Shown here one piece after another: positions 14,951 through 22,976 of a stretch of 64,000 nucleotides of DNA. The DNA lies in NCBI GenBank assembly GCA_003241695.1, contig QFPN01000014.1, positions 1-64,000 of the forward strand, given 5' to 3'. Position numbers and translations under genes: made by a program. The notes beneath the pieces were generated by a model, which made no database searches, had not been told where the DNA came from, and saw nothing but the letters and a program-made list of their open reading frames with translations. This DNA is from Ancylobacter novellus. GTDB lineage: Bacteria > Pseudomonadota > Alphaproteobacteria > Rhizobiales > Methylopilaceae. Each line of letters opens with the position of its first letter. Within the stretch, counting starts at the first letter, position 1.

Positions 14951-17490
14951 GCAAAACCGGCGTCGCCCTCTCATCCCCCCAGGACGACCCCGAACTCCGC
15001 AAGGCGCAGGAGGCCCGGCTCGAGAAGGTCTGGGAGACGCCCAAGGGTTTTCGCTACTGGTCGGCGGTCAACAATTCCGAGGTTGGGCTCTGGTACACGG
15101 CGACCGCGCTCGCCTTCTTCCTGTTCGCGGGCGTGCTCGGGCTGATGATCCGCACGCAGCTTGCCGTGCCGGGCAACGACTTCCTCTCGGCCACCTTCTA
15201 CAACCAGGTCTTCACGCTGCACGGCACCGCGATGATGTTCCTGTTCGCTGTGCCGATCTTCGAGGCGGTGGCGATCATCATCCTGCCGGAGATGCTCGGC
15301 GCGCGGGATCTGCCGTTCCCGCGGCTCTCGGCCTTCGGCTACTGGTCGTTCCTGATCGGCGGCGTGTTCGTCTGCGGCTCGATCTTCTTCAACGCCGCCC
15401 CCGACGGCGGCTGGTTCATGTATCCGCCGCTCACCACCGACGTGAAGCAGACCGGCATCGGTGCGGACGTCTGGCTGCTCGGCCTCTCCTTCATCGAGGT
15501 GGCGTCGATCGCGGCCGCGGTCGAGCTCATCGTCGGCACGTTGAAGTGCCGGCCGCCGGGCATGCGCATCAACCTCATGCCGCTCTACGCCTGGTACGTT
15601 CTGGTCGTGGCGGCCATGATCCTGTTCGCCTTCCCGCCGCTGATCGCGGGCGACATCCTGTTCGAGCTTGAGCGGATGTTCGACTGGCCGTTCTTCGACC
15701 CCAAGCGCGGCGGCGATCCGCTGCTCTGGCAGCACCTGTTCTGGATCTTCGGCCATCCGGAGGTCTACATCGTCTTCCTGCCGGCGATCGCGCTGCTCGC
15801 GATGATCATCCCGACCTTCGCGCAGCGGCCGATCCTCGGCTACTCGTGGATCGTGCTGGCGGCCGTCGGAACCGGCTTCCTGTCGTTCGGCCTGTGGGTC
15901 CACCACATGTTCACGACGGGCCTTCCCTCGATCTCGCTCGCCTTCTTCTCGGCGGCCTCGGAAGCCGTCGCGATCCCGACCGGCGTCCAGATCTTCGTGT
16001 TCCTCGCCACCCTGCTCGCGGGCCGCGTCGTCTATTCGGTCCCGATGCTGTTCGCGATCGGCGCGCTCGGCATCTTCGTCTTCGGCGGGCTGACGGGCGT
16101 CATGGTCGCGCTCGCGCCGTTCGACTGGCAGGCGCACGACACCTACTTCATCGTCGCCCACCTGCACTACACGCTGATCGGCGGCATGTTCTTTCCGCTG
16201 ATGGCGGGGCTCTACTACTTCTATCCCTTCGCCATGGACCGGAAGCTCTCCGACCGCCTCGGCCGATGGGGCTTCTGGCTGATGTTCGGCGGCTTCAACC
16301 TATGCTTCCTGCCGATGCACATCACCGGGCTCCGCGGCATGCCGCGGCGCGTCTTCACCTATGCCGAGGGGCTCGGTTTCGACACGCTCAACATGGTCTC
16401 GACGGTCGGCGCCTTCGTGTTCGCGGCCGGCGTGCTGGTCGTGACCTGGGACGTGCTGCGGCCGAAGTCCAAGGAGCCCTACGCGCCGCGCAACTGCTGG
16501 AACGCCGGCACGCTCGAATGGCTCTCCGAGAACCCCGGCCGCGATTGGGGCGTGCGCACCGTTCCGGTCGTGACCACCCGCTACCCGCTCTGGCAGCAGC
16601 CGAACTTCGTCCGCGACTACGACGAGGGGCGCTTCTACCTGCCCGACGCCGAGGAGGGAAAACGCGAGACGCTGATCACCTCGGTGCTGGACGCGCGTCC
16701 CATCCAGTGCCTCAGGGTGCCGGGCAACACCTTCATGACCATGGGCGCGGCGGCGCTCACCGGCGGGGCCTTCATCGCCGCGACCTTCTACGCCTGGACG
16801 CTGACGATCATCTTCTCGGTCGCGGCGCTCGCCTCGATCCTGGTCTGGCTGTGGCGCGGCACGGCCATCATCCCCGAAAAGGCCGAGAAGGACGTCGGAC
16901 TCGGGCTCAAGCTGCCGCTCTACGTCTCCGGGCCGGACTCGGTCGGCTGGTGGGCGATGTTCATCACCATGATCGGCGACATGTCGGCGTTTGCGAGCCT
17001 CGTCTTCGGCTACTTCTTTTACTGGACCATCCATGCGAGCGCCTTCCCGCCGGCGGCGGGGTCGGGTCCCGGCCAGTTCTGGCCGGCGGTTGCGATAGTG
17101 CTGACGCTCGGCGCCTGGGGCGCGATGCTGCTCGCCCGCCGCGCGAACGCCGCCGACCGGCCGGGCGCGCTTCGCTTCTGGCTGATGGGATCCGTCGTGC
17201 TCGCGGTCGCGGGCGGCGCGGCGCTGCTCTGGGGGCCGCATTCCACCGGGCTCGACCCGACCTCCCACGTCTATCCGGCGACCGTCTGGGTGATCGCGAT
17301 CTGGACCGCTGTGCACTTAAGCGTCGGCGTGATCATGACGCTCTACTGCCTCGCCCGCTCGGCGGCCTCGAAGCTGACGGCGACGTACGACATCGACATC
17401 CACAACGTCGTGCTGTTCTGGCACTTCGCGCTCGTGACCATGGCGGTGACGGTCGCAGTGCTGGCGCTGTTTCCGCTGGCGGCGCGGTGA
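14947..17490 (+). CDS. coxAC: Cytochrome c oxidase subunit I-III fusion
   Basis: An 847-residue fusion of catalytic subunit I (about residues 1-580) and subunit III (about 620-847). Heme and copper ligands are visible: FTLHGTAMMF (heme a His), WIFGHPEVYIVF (CuB His with the cross-linked Tyr), WVHHMFTTG (CuB His pair) and VAHLHYTLIGG (heme a3 and heme a His). Subunit III is recognised by GWWAMFITMIGDMSAFASLVFGY and the final DIHNVVLFWHFALVTM. It reduces oxygen with electrons from CoxB and pumps protons. GTG start overlapping the coxB stop. Fusions of I and III are known in caa3-type enzymes. No subunit IV is present. Confidence 0.94.
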   Translation: MSKTGVALSSPQDDPELRKAQEARLEKVWETPKGFRYWSAVNNSEVGLWYTATALAFFLFAGVLGLMIRTQLAVPGNDFLSATFYNQVFTLHGTAMMFLFAVPIFEAVAIIILPEMLGARDLPFPRLSAFGYWSFLIGGVFVCGSIFFNAAPDGGWFMYPPLTTDVKQTGIGADVWLLGLSFIEVASIAAAVELIVGTLKCRPPGMRINLMPLYAWYVLVVAAMILFAFPPLIAGDILFELERMFDWPFFDPKRGGDPLLWQHLFWIFGHPEVYIVFLPAIALLAMIIPTFAQRPILGYSWIVLAAVGTGFLSFGLWVHHMFTTGLPSISLAFFSAASEAVAIPTGVQIFVFLATLLAGRVVYSVPMLFAIGALGIFVFGGLTGVMVALAPFDWQAHDTYFIVAHLHYTLIGGMFFPLMAGLYYFYPFAMDRKLSDRLGRWGFWLMFGGFNLCFLPMHITGLRGMPRRVFTYAEGLGFDTLNMVSTVGAFVFAAGVLVVTWDVLRPKSKEPYAPRNCWNAGTLEWLSENPGRDWGVRTVPVVTTRYPLWQQPNFVRDYDEGRFYLPDAEEGKRETLITSVLDARPIQCLRVPGNTFMTMGAAALTGGAFIAATFYAWTLTIIFSVAALASILVWLWRGTAIIPEKAEKDVGLGLKLPLYVSGPDSVGWWAMFITMIGDMSAFASLVFGYFFYWTIHASAFPPAAGSGPGQFWPAVAIVLTLGAWGAMLLARRANAADRPGALRFWLMGSVVLAVAGGAALLWGPHSTGLDPTSHVYPATVWVIAIWTAVHLSVGVIMTLYCLARSAASKLTATYDIDIHNVVLFWHFALVTMAVTVAVLALFPLAAR

Positions 17491-17522
17491 TGGCGGCGCG
17501 AACAGGAACGGCGCGCCCATGA
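17490..17522 (+). CDS. Ten-codon mini-ORF bridging coxAC and the next gene
   Basis: An ATG overlapping the coxAC stop (TGATG) opens a ten-codon frame (MAARTGTARP) whose stop overlaps the next gene start (ATGA). It could keep ribosomes coupled across the 28-base gap rather than make a useful peptide. Both overlaps are seen directly; the function is inference. Confidence 0.25.
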   Translation: MAARTGTARP

Positions 17523-17914
17523 TCGCCTCGACGCGCGCGAACCTCGTCACGCTCATCACCGCCCCGACCGTCTGGGCGCTGCATTTCCTCGTCTGCTATG
17601 TCGCGGCCTCTGTGCACTGCGCCAAGGCGCTCACGGACGCGCGGATCTTCACCGGCGCCGCCTGGCCGGACGTGACGCTCGCCCGCGTGATCATCGCGGC
17701 CGCGACCGTCGTCGCGCTGGGCCTCATCGCCTGGTCGAGCCGGCAGGCGTGGCGGCACTGGGCTGACGGCGACGCCGAGCCGCCTTACGACGACGCGACC
17801 TTCGACGACCGCCAGCAGTTTCTCGGCTTCGCCACCATCCTGCTCTGCGGACTTTCGGTCATCGGCGTGATCTTCGTCGCGCTGCCGGCGGTCTTCATCG
17901 GAGACTGCCGGTGA
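17519..17914 (+). CDS. Small membrane protein of the oxidase operon
   Basis: A 131-residue protein with three predicted membrane helices: about residues 8-34 (VTLITAPTVWALHFLVCYV), 50-70 (LARVIIAAATVVALGLIAW) and 100-128 (FLGFATILLCGLSVIGVIF). Between helices 2 and 3 is an acidic cytoplasmic or periplasmic loop. It sits between the catalytic subunit and CtaG, where a small accessory membrane protein is common in this type of operon. It is probably an assembly or accessory subunit, and I know no biochemical role. Start and stop overlap neighbouring frames by 4 bases. Confidence 0.75.
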   Translation: MIASTRANLVTLITAPTVWALHFLVCYVAASVHCAKALTDARIFTGAAWPDVTLARVIIAAATVVALGLIAWSSRQAWRHWADGDAEPPYDDATFDDRQQFLGFATILLCGLSVIGVIFVALPAVFIGDCR

Positions 17915-18537
17915 AGGCGGCCTCCACGGTCGCGGGCGGCGCCGCGCTCGCGCTCGCTTGGTCGCCGGCGCCCGAGGCCGTCTTCGGCCACGGCTTCGCG
18001 GCCCATATGACGAGCCACATGACGGTGGTGGCGATCGCAGCCCCGCTGCTCGCGCTCGGCCTCGTCGGCTCGCGCGCCGATCCGTCGCTCGTGCGCGCGA
18101 CGCTGTTCGCCGCGGTTCCGGTCTCGCTGGTCGAGCTTGTGGTGGTGTGGGGCTGGCATGCGCCCGCCGCCCACGACCTCGCGCGCTCGAACGGCGGAGT
18201 TTACGTCGCCGAACAGGCATCGTTCCTGCTCGCAGGGCTGTGGCTCTGGATCGCCTGTCTCGGCCATGGCGCGTCGAGGGCCGCCGCCGCGCAAGGCGCG
18301 GTCGGCATGCTGCTGACCTCGATCCACATGACGCTGCTCGGCGTCCTGCTTTCCACCACCACCGTCGCGCTCTACGCCGCCCATCACGGCGGCGAGCAGC
18401 ACGCTCTCCACCAGCAGCACGTCGGCGGGATCGTAATGCTGCTCATCGGCGGCGGCGTCTATCTTGCGGGCGGCCTCGCGCTCGCGGCCCGGCTGCTGCG
18501 CGAGGACGCCGCCGCCGACGGAGGACACGGCCGATGA
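17911..18537 (+). CDS. ctaG: Cytochrome c oxidase assembly protein (CtaG, caa3 type)
   Basis: A 208-residue polytopic membrane protein of the caa3_CtaG family, shorter than Bacillus CtaG. GHGFAAHMTSHMTVVAIAAPLLALG, ELVVVWGWHAPAAHDLA and TSIHMTLLGVLLSTTTVALYA are the conserved helices with His and Met residues. QQHVGGIVMLLIGGGVYLAGGLAL is the last one. It is thought to help deliver copper to the CuB centre. This is not the Cox11-type CtaG. GTG start overlapping the preceding stop (GTGA); its own stop overlaps the cytochrome gene as ATGA. Confidence 0.85.
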   Translation: MKAASTVAGGAALALAWSPAPEAVFGHGFAAHMTSHMTVVAIAAPLLALGLVGSRADPSLVRATLFAAVPVSLVELVVVWGWHAPAAHDLARSNGGVYVAEQASFLLAGLWLWIACLGHGASRAAAAQGAVGMLLTSIHMTLLGVLLSTTTVALYAAHHGGEQHALHQQHVGGIVMLLIGGGVYLAGGLALAARLLREDAAADGGHGR

Positions 18538-19679
18538 AGTGGCGCGTCGATTTTCTCGTCACGCCGCTGCGGGCTGCGCTCGCGGGCCTCGCAGTCGCCT
18601 TCGGCGTGCTAGCCTTCGGCTGGTCGGGCCTGTTCAACGTCGCGGCGACCAGCGGCCATTGGCCGATCACCGACTGGTTTCTGCATTACGTCATGATCAA
18701 CTCGGTCAAGACGCACTCGATGGCGATCGAGACGCCGACCAATCTCGGCGATCCAGCGCTGATCGCCCGCGGCGCCGGGCATTACGTCAGCGGCTGCGCG
18801 AGTTGCCACGGGGCGCCTGGCCGGCCGCGCAACCCGGTGATCCGCGAGATGGTTCCGACTGCGCCCGACCTCGACGCCAAGGTTCCGACCTGGGAGCCCA
18901 AGCACCTGTTCTGGATCGTAAGGAACGGCGTGAAATACGCAGGCATGCCGGCCTGGGTCTCGGCTGAGGAGCGCGAGGATGAGGTCTGGGCCGTGGTCGC
19001 GTTTCTGCTCAAGCTGCCGGGCATGTCGGAGGAAGACTATCGCCGGCTCGCCTACGGGACCCAGGGCGACGGCGCGGCCGGGGGGCTGATCGCGATCGCT
19101 CATGGCCGGCAGGGCGCCGAGCCCCGCCCCGACACGCTCGCCGACTGCGCCCGATGCCACGGCCGCGACGGCATGGGGCGCGACGGCGACGCCTTTCCGG
19201 TGATCGCGGGCCAAGCGGAAGACTATCTCTACGACGCGCTCGCGGCCTATGCGACGGGCAAGCGCCACAGCGGGATCATGGAGACGGCCGCGGCCCGCAT
19301 CCCCTATTCGGAGGTCGCGGCGCTCGCGATCCATTACTCAGAACAGACCGCTCGGCCAGTGAAGGACGCGGCCCCGCTCGACCCGGCGCTCGTCGCCCGC
19401 GGGGAGAAGATCGCCCGCGAGGGCGTGCGTGACACCGGCACGCCCGCCTGCGCCTCCTGTCACGGACCATCGCCGTCCGCGCGTAACCCGGCCTATCCCA
19501 AGCTCGCGGGCCAGCGCTTCTCCTATCTGAAGGGCCAGCTTTTGCTCTGGGAGAAGGAGCACGACTCGCGCGGCGGCGGGCCGTTCGCAGGCGTCATGCG
19601 CAAGATCGCCTTCGGCATGGAGAAGGCCGACATCGAGGCCTCGGCGGCCTATTACGCCTCGCTGCCGCCCGAGAACTGA
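18534..19679 (+). CDS. Membrane-anchored triheme c-type cytochrome
   Basis: A 381-residue periplasmic cytochrome with an N-terminal membrane anchor (about residues 10-32) and three CxxCH heme sites: CASCHGAPG, CARCHGRDG and CASCHGPSP. The last two form a tandem cytochrome c4-like pair with downstream Met ligands (RKIAFGMEKADIEASAAYYASL). It is the final gene of the oxidase operon and probably passes electrons to the CoxB heme. The operon ends here, with only 4 bases to the convergent TIGR02588 gene, so bidirectional termination would have to occur within coding sequence. Confidence 0.9.
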   Translation: MKWRVDFLVTPLRAALAGLAVAFGVLAFGWSGLFNVAATSGHWPITDWFLHYVMINSVKTHSMAIETPTNLGDPALIARGAGHYVSGCASCHGAPGRPRNPVIREMVPTAPDLDAKVPTWEPKHLFWIVRNGVKYAGMPAWVSAEEREDEVWAVVAFLLKLPGMSEEDYRRLAYGTQGDGAAGGLIAIAHGRQGAEPRPDTLADCARCHGRDGMGRDGDAFPVIAGQAEDYLYDALAAYATGKRHSGIMETAAARIPYSEVAALAIHYSEQTARPVKDAAPLDPALVARGEKIAREGVRDTGTPACASCHGPSPSARNPAYPKLAGQRFSYLKGQLLLWEKEHDSRGGGPFAGVMRKIAFGMEKADIEASAAYYASLPPEN

Positions 19680-19683
19680 AGCC

Positions 19684-20082
19684 TCACGGCTTGCGGTAGG
19701 ACTTAGCCGCGAGCTCGAACGCGCCAGAGTCCGGATCGCGCCGCAGGATGACGCCCGCCTCGCGGCTCGACTTCCGGGCGACATAGTCGAGCGTCGTCTC
19801 GGCCTCTTCCAAGACCCTGTCGCCCTCCTTCAGCGTCGCCGACACGACGACCTCGGCGGCGGTCGACGGCCCCCGGTTCTCGGTCCGGAAGCGCACGACA
19901 TAGCCGCCTTCGGTCGGCGTCACGTCGAGAACGCGAGTCACGAGCGATGGCGCGCCGTCGTGATAGGTGAGCGCCTCGTGGGTCAGCACGGCGAGCACGC
20001 CGACGACGATCGCGGCGCCGAGCGCGCCCACGATCCATTGGAGACGGCCGACCTCGCGCCGGTCCTGCTTTTTCGACGCCAT
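19684..20082 (-). CDS. TIGR02588 family protein
   Basis: A 132-residue protein with one N-terminal membrane helix (residues about 15-37, LQWIVGALGAAIVVGVLAVL) and a periplasmic beta-rich domain (VRFRTENRGPSTAAEVVVSATLKEG), matching the TIGR02588 family of unknown function. That family is typically encoded next to TIGR02587 proteins, as here. Its ATG overlaps the upstream gene's stop as ATGA. The Ig-like character of the soluble part is my reading of the strand pattern. No activity is known. Confidence 0.8.
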   Translation of the reverse strand: MASKKQDRREVGRLQWIVGALGAAIVVGVLAVLTHEALTYHDGAPSLVTRVLDVTPTEGGYVVRFRTENRGPSTAAEVVVSATLKEGDRVLEEAETTLDYVARKSSREAGVILRRDPDSGAFELAAKSYRKP

Positions 20083-20939
20083 CAGCTCTGTCCCCCGACG
20101 ATGAGCCGCGCAAAGGCCGCGCCGATCGCGGCCGGTAATCCGAGCACGATGACGAGCCGCAGCGTCGCCGACGCGCCGAGGTCGTCCAGACGGCCGAAAA
20201 TCCAGAGCATCGCGGCCGACACGAGCAGCGCGATCGCGTAGCCCGGCAGGCTGTTGCGAAGGAACACGCTCCAGAACCGGTAGTCCTCGGGCCGCGCGGC
20301 GCTCTGGCCCTCGAAGCCGACCGAATAGACGATCGCATGCATGGCGGCGGCTGAGATCAGCACGAGGGCGATCGCATGCCACGGCGTCATCGAGGCCGAG
20401 ATGAGGTCGATCTCCTCGGTCGGAGCGATGTTGAACGACAGAAAGACCGCCCCGCTCGCGACGAAGAGGAGCGAGCCGCCGTAGCCCGCCTGCCGGTTGC
20501 GGCGCCTGTCGGCCTCGTCGGTCTGCCCGAGTTGCCCTTGGGCGATGACGGCCCCGAAACTCGCCGGCACGGTCTGGATGACGATCGCGCCAAGCACCTC
20601 GTCGAACGACAGATGCGGCCCAATCAATCCGAACAGCGACAGGACGACGGCCGAGGTCACGAAACCGACCGCGATCGCCACGAAAGCGTCGCGCAGGTCG
20701 TCGGCCCAGGTCTCGGTCTCCTCGAAGCCGATGTAATGCGACAGACCGACAAGCAGCGGTACGATGGCGACCAGCAGCAGCGCGAGCCGCGGGCGGTCCA
20801 TGCTCTCGCCTAGAGACCACATTTCCATGGTCATCAACACGGGCAGTGCGAACACGATCGAACCGCCGGCGGCGCGTCCGAGCCCGACCAGAAAGCCTTT
20901 GTCGATCTCGCGCGTGCGCGCAGCGGTACGGGCGGTCAT
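20082..20939 (-). CDS. TIGR02587 family integral membrane protein
   Basis: A 285-residue polytopic membrane protein with about eight hydrophobic helices, e.g. GGSIVFALPVLMTMEMWSLG near the N-terminus, LALLLVAIVPLLVGLSHYIGF, and LPGYAIALLVSAAMLWIFG near the C-terminus. It matches the TIGR02587 family, of unknown function. I chose the ATG at 20939 because the conserved RTREIDKGFLVGLGRA lead follows it; the longer frame to 21005 is not supported. Divergent from folB with a 160-base gap. A two-component membrane complex with the TIGR02588 protein is inferred from their constant pairing. Confidence 0.82.
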   Translation of the reverse strand: MTARTAARTREIDKGFLVGLGRAAGGSIVFALPVLMTMEMWSLGESMDRPRLALLLVAIVPLLVGLSHYIGFEETETWADDLRDAFVAIAVGFVTSAVVLSLFGLIGPHLSFDEVLGAIVIQTVPASFGAVIAQGQLGQTDEADRRRNRQAGYGGSLLFVASGAVFLSFNIAPTEEIDLISASMTPWHAIALVLISAAAMHAIVYSVGFEGQSAARPEDYRFWSVFLRNSLPGYAIALLVSAAMLWIFGRLDDLGASATLRLVIVLGLPAAIGAAFARLIVGGQS

Positions 20940-21098
20940 CGGCAAACGTCGTTCTTTCGCATGCAGGTGTGTTTTGCGAGGGCCAAGTTCGGCTGACCGG
21001 TGCAACTGGCGCGCTGAATCCGCGGCGCCAGCGGGGCGCGCGCTATGATCGATTTCCCCGCCCGCGCGTTGGAGCTACACACAACGAGGAGCCGTGGC

Positions 21099-21466
21099 GT
21101 GGACAAAGTGGTGCTGAAGGATCTGGCGATTTTCGCCCGGCACGGCCTGTTCGACGCCGAGGCTAAGCTTGGCCAGCGTTTCTTCATCGATGTCGAGATC
21201 GGAGCAGACCTGTCGGTCGCGGAGGAGCGCGACGACGCCGGCGGCACGATCGACTGGGCCGATCTCGTCGAGACCGTCACTGCGGCTTTCACGAAGCGCC
21301 GCTACAAGTTGGTCGAAGCCGCCGCCAACGCGGTCGCGGCCGCGGTGTTCGCAAAGTTCGCGATCGCCGAGACCGTCCGGGTCGAGATTCGCAAACCGTC
21401 CGCGCCCATCGAGGGATCTTCTCCCACACGGCGATCGTGGTGGAGCGGGAACGTCCGCGCGTTTGA
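21099..21466 (+). pseudogene. folB: Dihydroneopterin aldolase FolB, single-base frameshift near the 3' end
   Basis: FolB converts dihydroneopterin to hydroxymethyl-dihydropterin in folate synthesis. VVLKDLAIFARHGLFDAEAKLGQ and the catalytic-side VRVEIRKPSAPIEG are in frame. After about 21420 the frame shifts: the true C-terminus HTAIVVERERPRV then stop (21464-21466) lies one frame over. Restoring one T in the TCTTC run would give a normal-length protein. The GTG at 21099 is chosen because GAGGAG lies 7 bases upstream. As read, the protein would carry about 47 unrelated residues in place of the last strand. It may be a sequencing error, since folB is normally needed. Confidence 0.8.
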
Positions 21467-21593
21467 GTTATTTTTATCCCAAGATGCTTTTCGCGCGAGT
21501 GCCATCTGCTCAACGCCGATCAGTGGACGTTTCCGAAGTCCGCGGTTGGCCTTCTAGCCGTTGCGCCATTCTGTCGTCTTTGCGCCGCCTTGA

Positions 21594-21638
21594 CGCTCTG
21601 GTCCCAGAAAGGACTTCACTTCCTCCGCGACCAGAGCG
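21594..21638. repeat. Inverted repeat / stem-loop
   Basis: Perfect 10-base arms CGCTCTGGTC and GACCAGAGCG separated by 25 bases, ending 30 bases before the small gene at 21669. It could form a hairpin in the leader of that gene or end the folB transcript, but it lacks a U-tract. Confidence 0.4.
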
Positions 21639-21668
21639 TTGGTGTCGTCGTGGCGAACGAGGGCAACG

Positions 21669-21881
21669 ATGTCGCGGAAACTAGCGAAGGTCTGCCTGAG
21701 GGCGATGTTCGAGCGTGTAACCGAGTGCGGGGACCAGGCGCGCGCGGCGCGGAAGCTTCTGGCGCTCGGACGCGTCGATGAGGCGATGAACATCGCTTAC
21801 GAGATTGAACCGCTGCTCTACGAGGCGAACCACCTGATGCAGAGCGCGAGCCTGCTGAGGCGCGAGGGCAGCGAGCGCTAG
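21669..21881 (+). CDS. Small conserved-looking protein, unknown function
   Basis: A 70-residue helical protein: MSRKLAKVCLRAMFERVTEC, then QARAARKLLALGRVDEAMNI and AYEIEPLLYEANHLMQSASL. The regular amphipathic pattern and high third-position GC favour real coding. I chose the ATG at 21669 (GAGGG upstream). A TPR-like pair of helices is possible from the ALGRVDEAMNIAYEI pattern. It lies between folB and the start of the accessory island. I cannot name a family. Confidence 0.55.
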   Translation: MSRKLAKVCLRAMFERVTECGDQARAARKLLALGRVDEAMNIAYEIEPLLYEANHLMQSASLLRREGSER

Positions 21882-21926
21882 TGCCTCGCCGCGGCGTCTG
21901 AGTTGAGGCGCAGCCAGAGACCTTCG

Positions 21927-21942
21927 CCCCGCGATTGCGGGG
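21927..21942. terminator. GC-rich stem-loop at island edge
   Basis: CCCCGC-GATT-GCGGGG, a perfect 6-base stem with a 4-base loop, 46 bases after the preceding stop. There is no T-run, so it is at best a weak terminator. It marks the boundary between core genes and the DUF3489 gene. Confidence 0.35.
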
Positions 21943-21993
21943 TCGCGTCGGTGGCGGCGACTGAGCCGTCGGCCCAACGCGGAAGGTTCTCCC

Positions 21994-22524
21994 ATGACAA
22001 ACTCAGTTTCTTCGAACGTCTCACGCCTCAGCGACGCTCAGCTGGTGATGCTGGCCGCCGCCGCCCAAAGGAAGGATGCTCTTGTGGTCCTGCCGGACCC
22101 GACAGCGGCATCGCGCACGGTGACCGCCCTGATCCGGCGCTGCCTTCTGGCCGAGGTTTCGGTCACGCGGCGCCAGCCGTCCTGGCGGGAGGACGCAGGT
22201 GGTCTGATCGGCCTGCAGATCACCAAGGCTGGCTTCGCCGCGCTCGGGCTCGACGAGGAGCCGGCGGCCCTCGCGAAGACGCCGGCGAGCGGCTCATCAT
22301 CCCCGAGCGGAGCGGTGCGCGCCGGCACCAAGCAGGCGGCGTTGGTCGAACTGCTCGCACGAGAGCAGGGCGCGACCTTGAAGGAAGTCGCCGATATGAT
22401 GGGCTGGCTGCCGCATACGACCCGAGCGGCGCTGACCGGCCTCCGTCGGCGAGGCTACGCGGTCGCCTCGTCGACCATGCCGAGCGGCGAGCGGTCCTAC
22501 CGCATCGCCGAGGTCACCGCCTGA
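21994..22524 (+). CDS. DUF3489 domain protein (recombinase-module accessory)
   Basis: A 176-residue protein whose C-terminal half is the DUF3489 winged-helix-like domain: GTKQAALVELLAREQGATLKEVADMMGWLPHTTRAALTGLRRRGY, then a beta-wing (VASSTMPSGERSYRIAEV). The N-terminal half (LSDAQLVMLAAAAQRKDALV) is a second helical unit. In alphaproteobacterial islands and prophages this gene regularly precedes DUF2924 and a large serine recombinase, exactly as here. A DNA-binding or recombination-directionality role is inferred. Its stop overlaps the next ATG as TGATG. Confidence 0.88.
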   Translation: MTNSVSSNVSRLSDAQLVMLAAAAQRKDALVVLPDPTAASRTVTALIRRCLLAEVSVTRRQPSWREDAGGLIGLQITKAGFAALGLDEEPAALAKTPASGSSSPSGAVRAGTKQAALVELLAREQGATLKEVADMMGWLPHTTRAALTGLRRRGYAVASSTMPSGERSYRIAEVTA

Positions 22525-22976
22525 TGGCGCACCAAACGCGTGAGCGCATCGAGGTCGAAGTCGCCCGGCTGGGCGACCTCGACCTCGCCGTGCTGCAGGC
22601 GCGATGGCGCAGCGTTACGGGCAGGACGGCGCCCGCCGCCGTATCGAAGGGCCTGCTGCTGCGGATGCTGGTGTATCGCATGCAGGCTGACGCATTGGGC
22701 GATCTCGACGCCGAGACGGCGCGCTTCCTGGATCGCGTCGCCTCAAGCCCGACCACGGTGGCTGTCCCGCTGCCGGACCGCGAGCGGATCGGCGGCGGAG
22801 GCGTTCTGGTCCGTGAGTGGGAGGGCGTCGCCCACCGCGTGATGGCGCTGAAGGATGGCTATACCTGGAACGGCGGGACCTACCGCAGCCTGTCGGAGGT
22901 CGCACGCGCCATCACCGGCGTGCGCTGGAACGGTCCTCGGTTCTTCGGGCTCCGCGACAAGGGGAGGGGGGCGTGA
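22524..22976 (+). CDS. DUF2924 domain protein (recombinase-module accessory)
   Basis: A 150-residue protein of the DUF2924 family. LGDLDLAVLQARWRSVTGRTAP and VSKGLLLRMLVYRMQADALGDL form the helical N-terminus. GVLVREWEGVAHRVMALKDGYTWNG is the conserved beta-rich centre, and YRSLSEVARAITGVRWNGPRFFGL is the C-terminal motif typical of proteins encoded with DUF3489 and serine recombinases. Start and stop overlap its neighbours by 1-4 bases, giving one operon. A role as recombinase cofactor is inferred from this strict association. Confidence 0.88.
   Translation: MAHQTRERIEVEVARLGDLDLAVLQARWRSVTGRTAPAAVSKGLLLRMLVYRMQADALGDLDAETARFLDRVASSPTTVAVPLPDRERIGGGGVLVREWEGVAHRVMALKDGYTWNGGTYRSLSEVARAITGVRWNGPRFFGLRDKGRGA

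Noticed and set aside
14971..16167. 398-residue frame opposite coxAC
   Set aside because: Rich in Glu/Arg/His because it mirrors membrane-helix codons; no motifs.
15846..17522. 558-residue frame in another phase of coxAC
   Set aside because: Out-of-frame translation of subunit I-III; Arg/Ala/Leu-rich without homology.
21903..22976. Long frame running through DUF3489 into DUF2924
   Set aside because: Only the DUF2924 part is real; the front is DUF3489 read out of frame.
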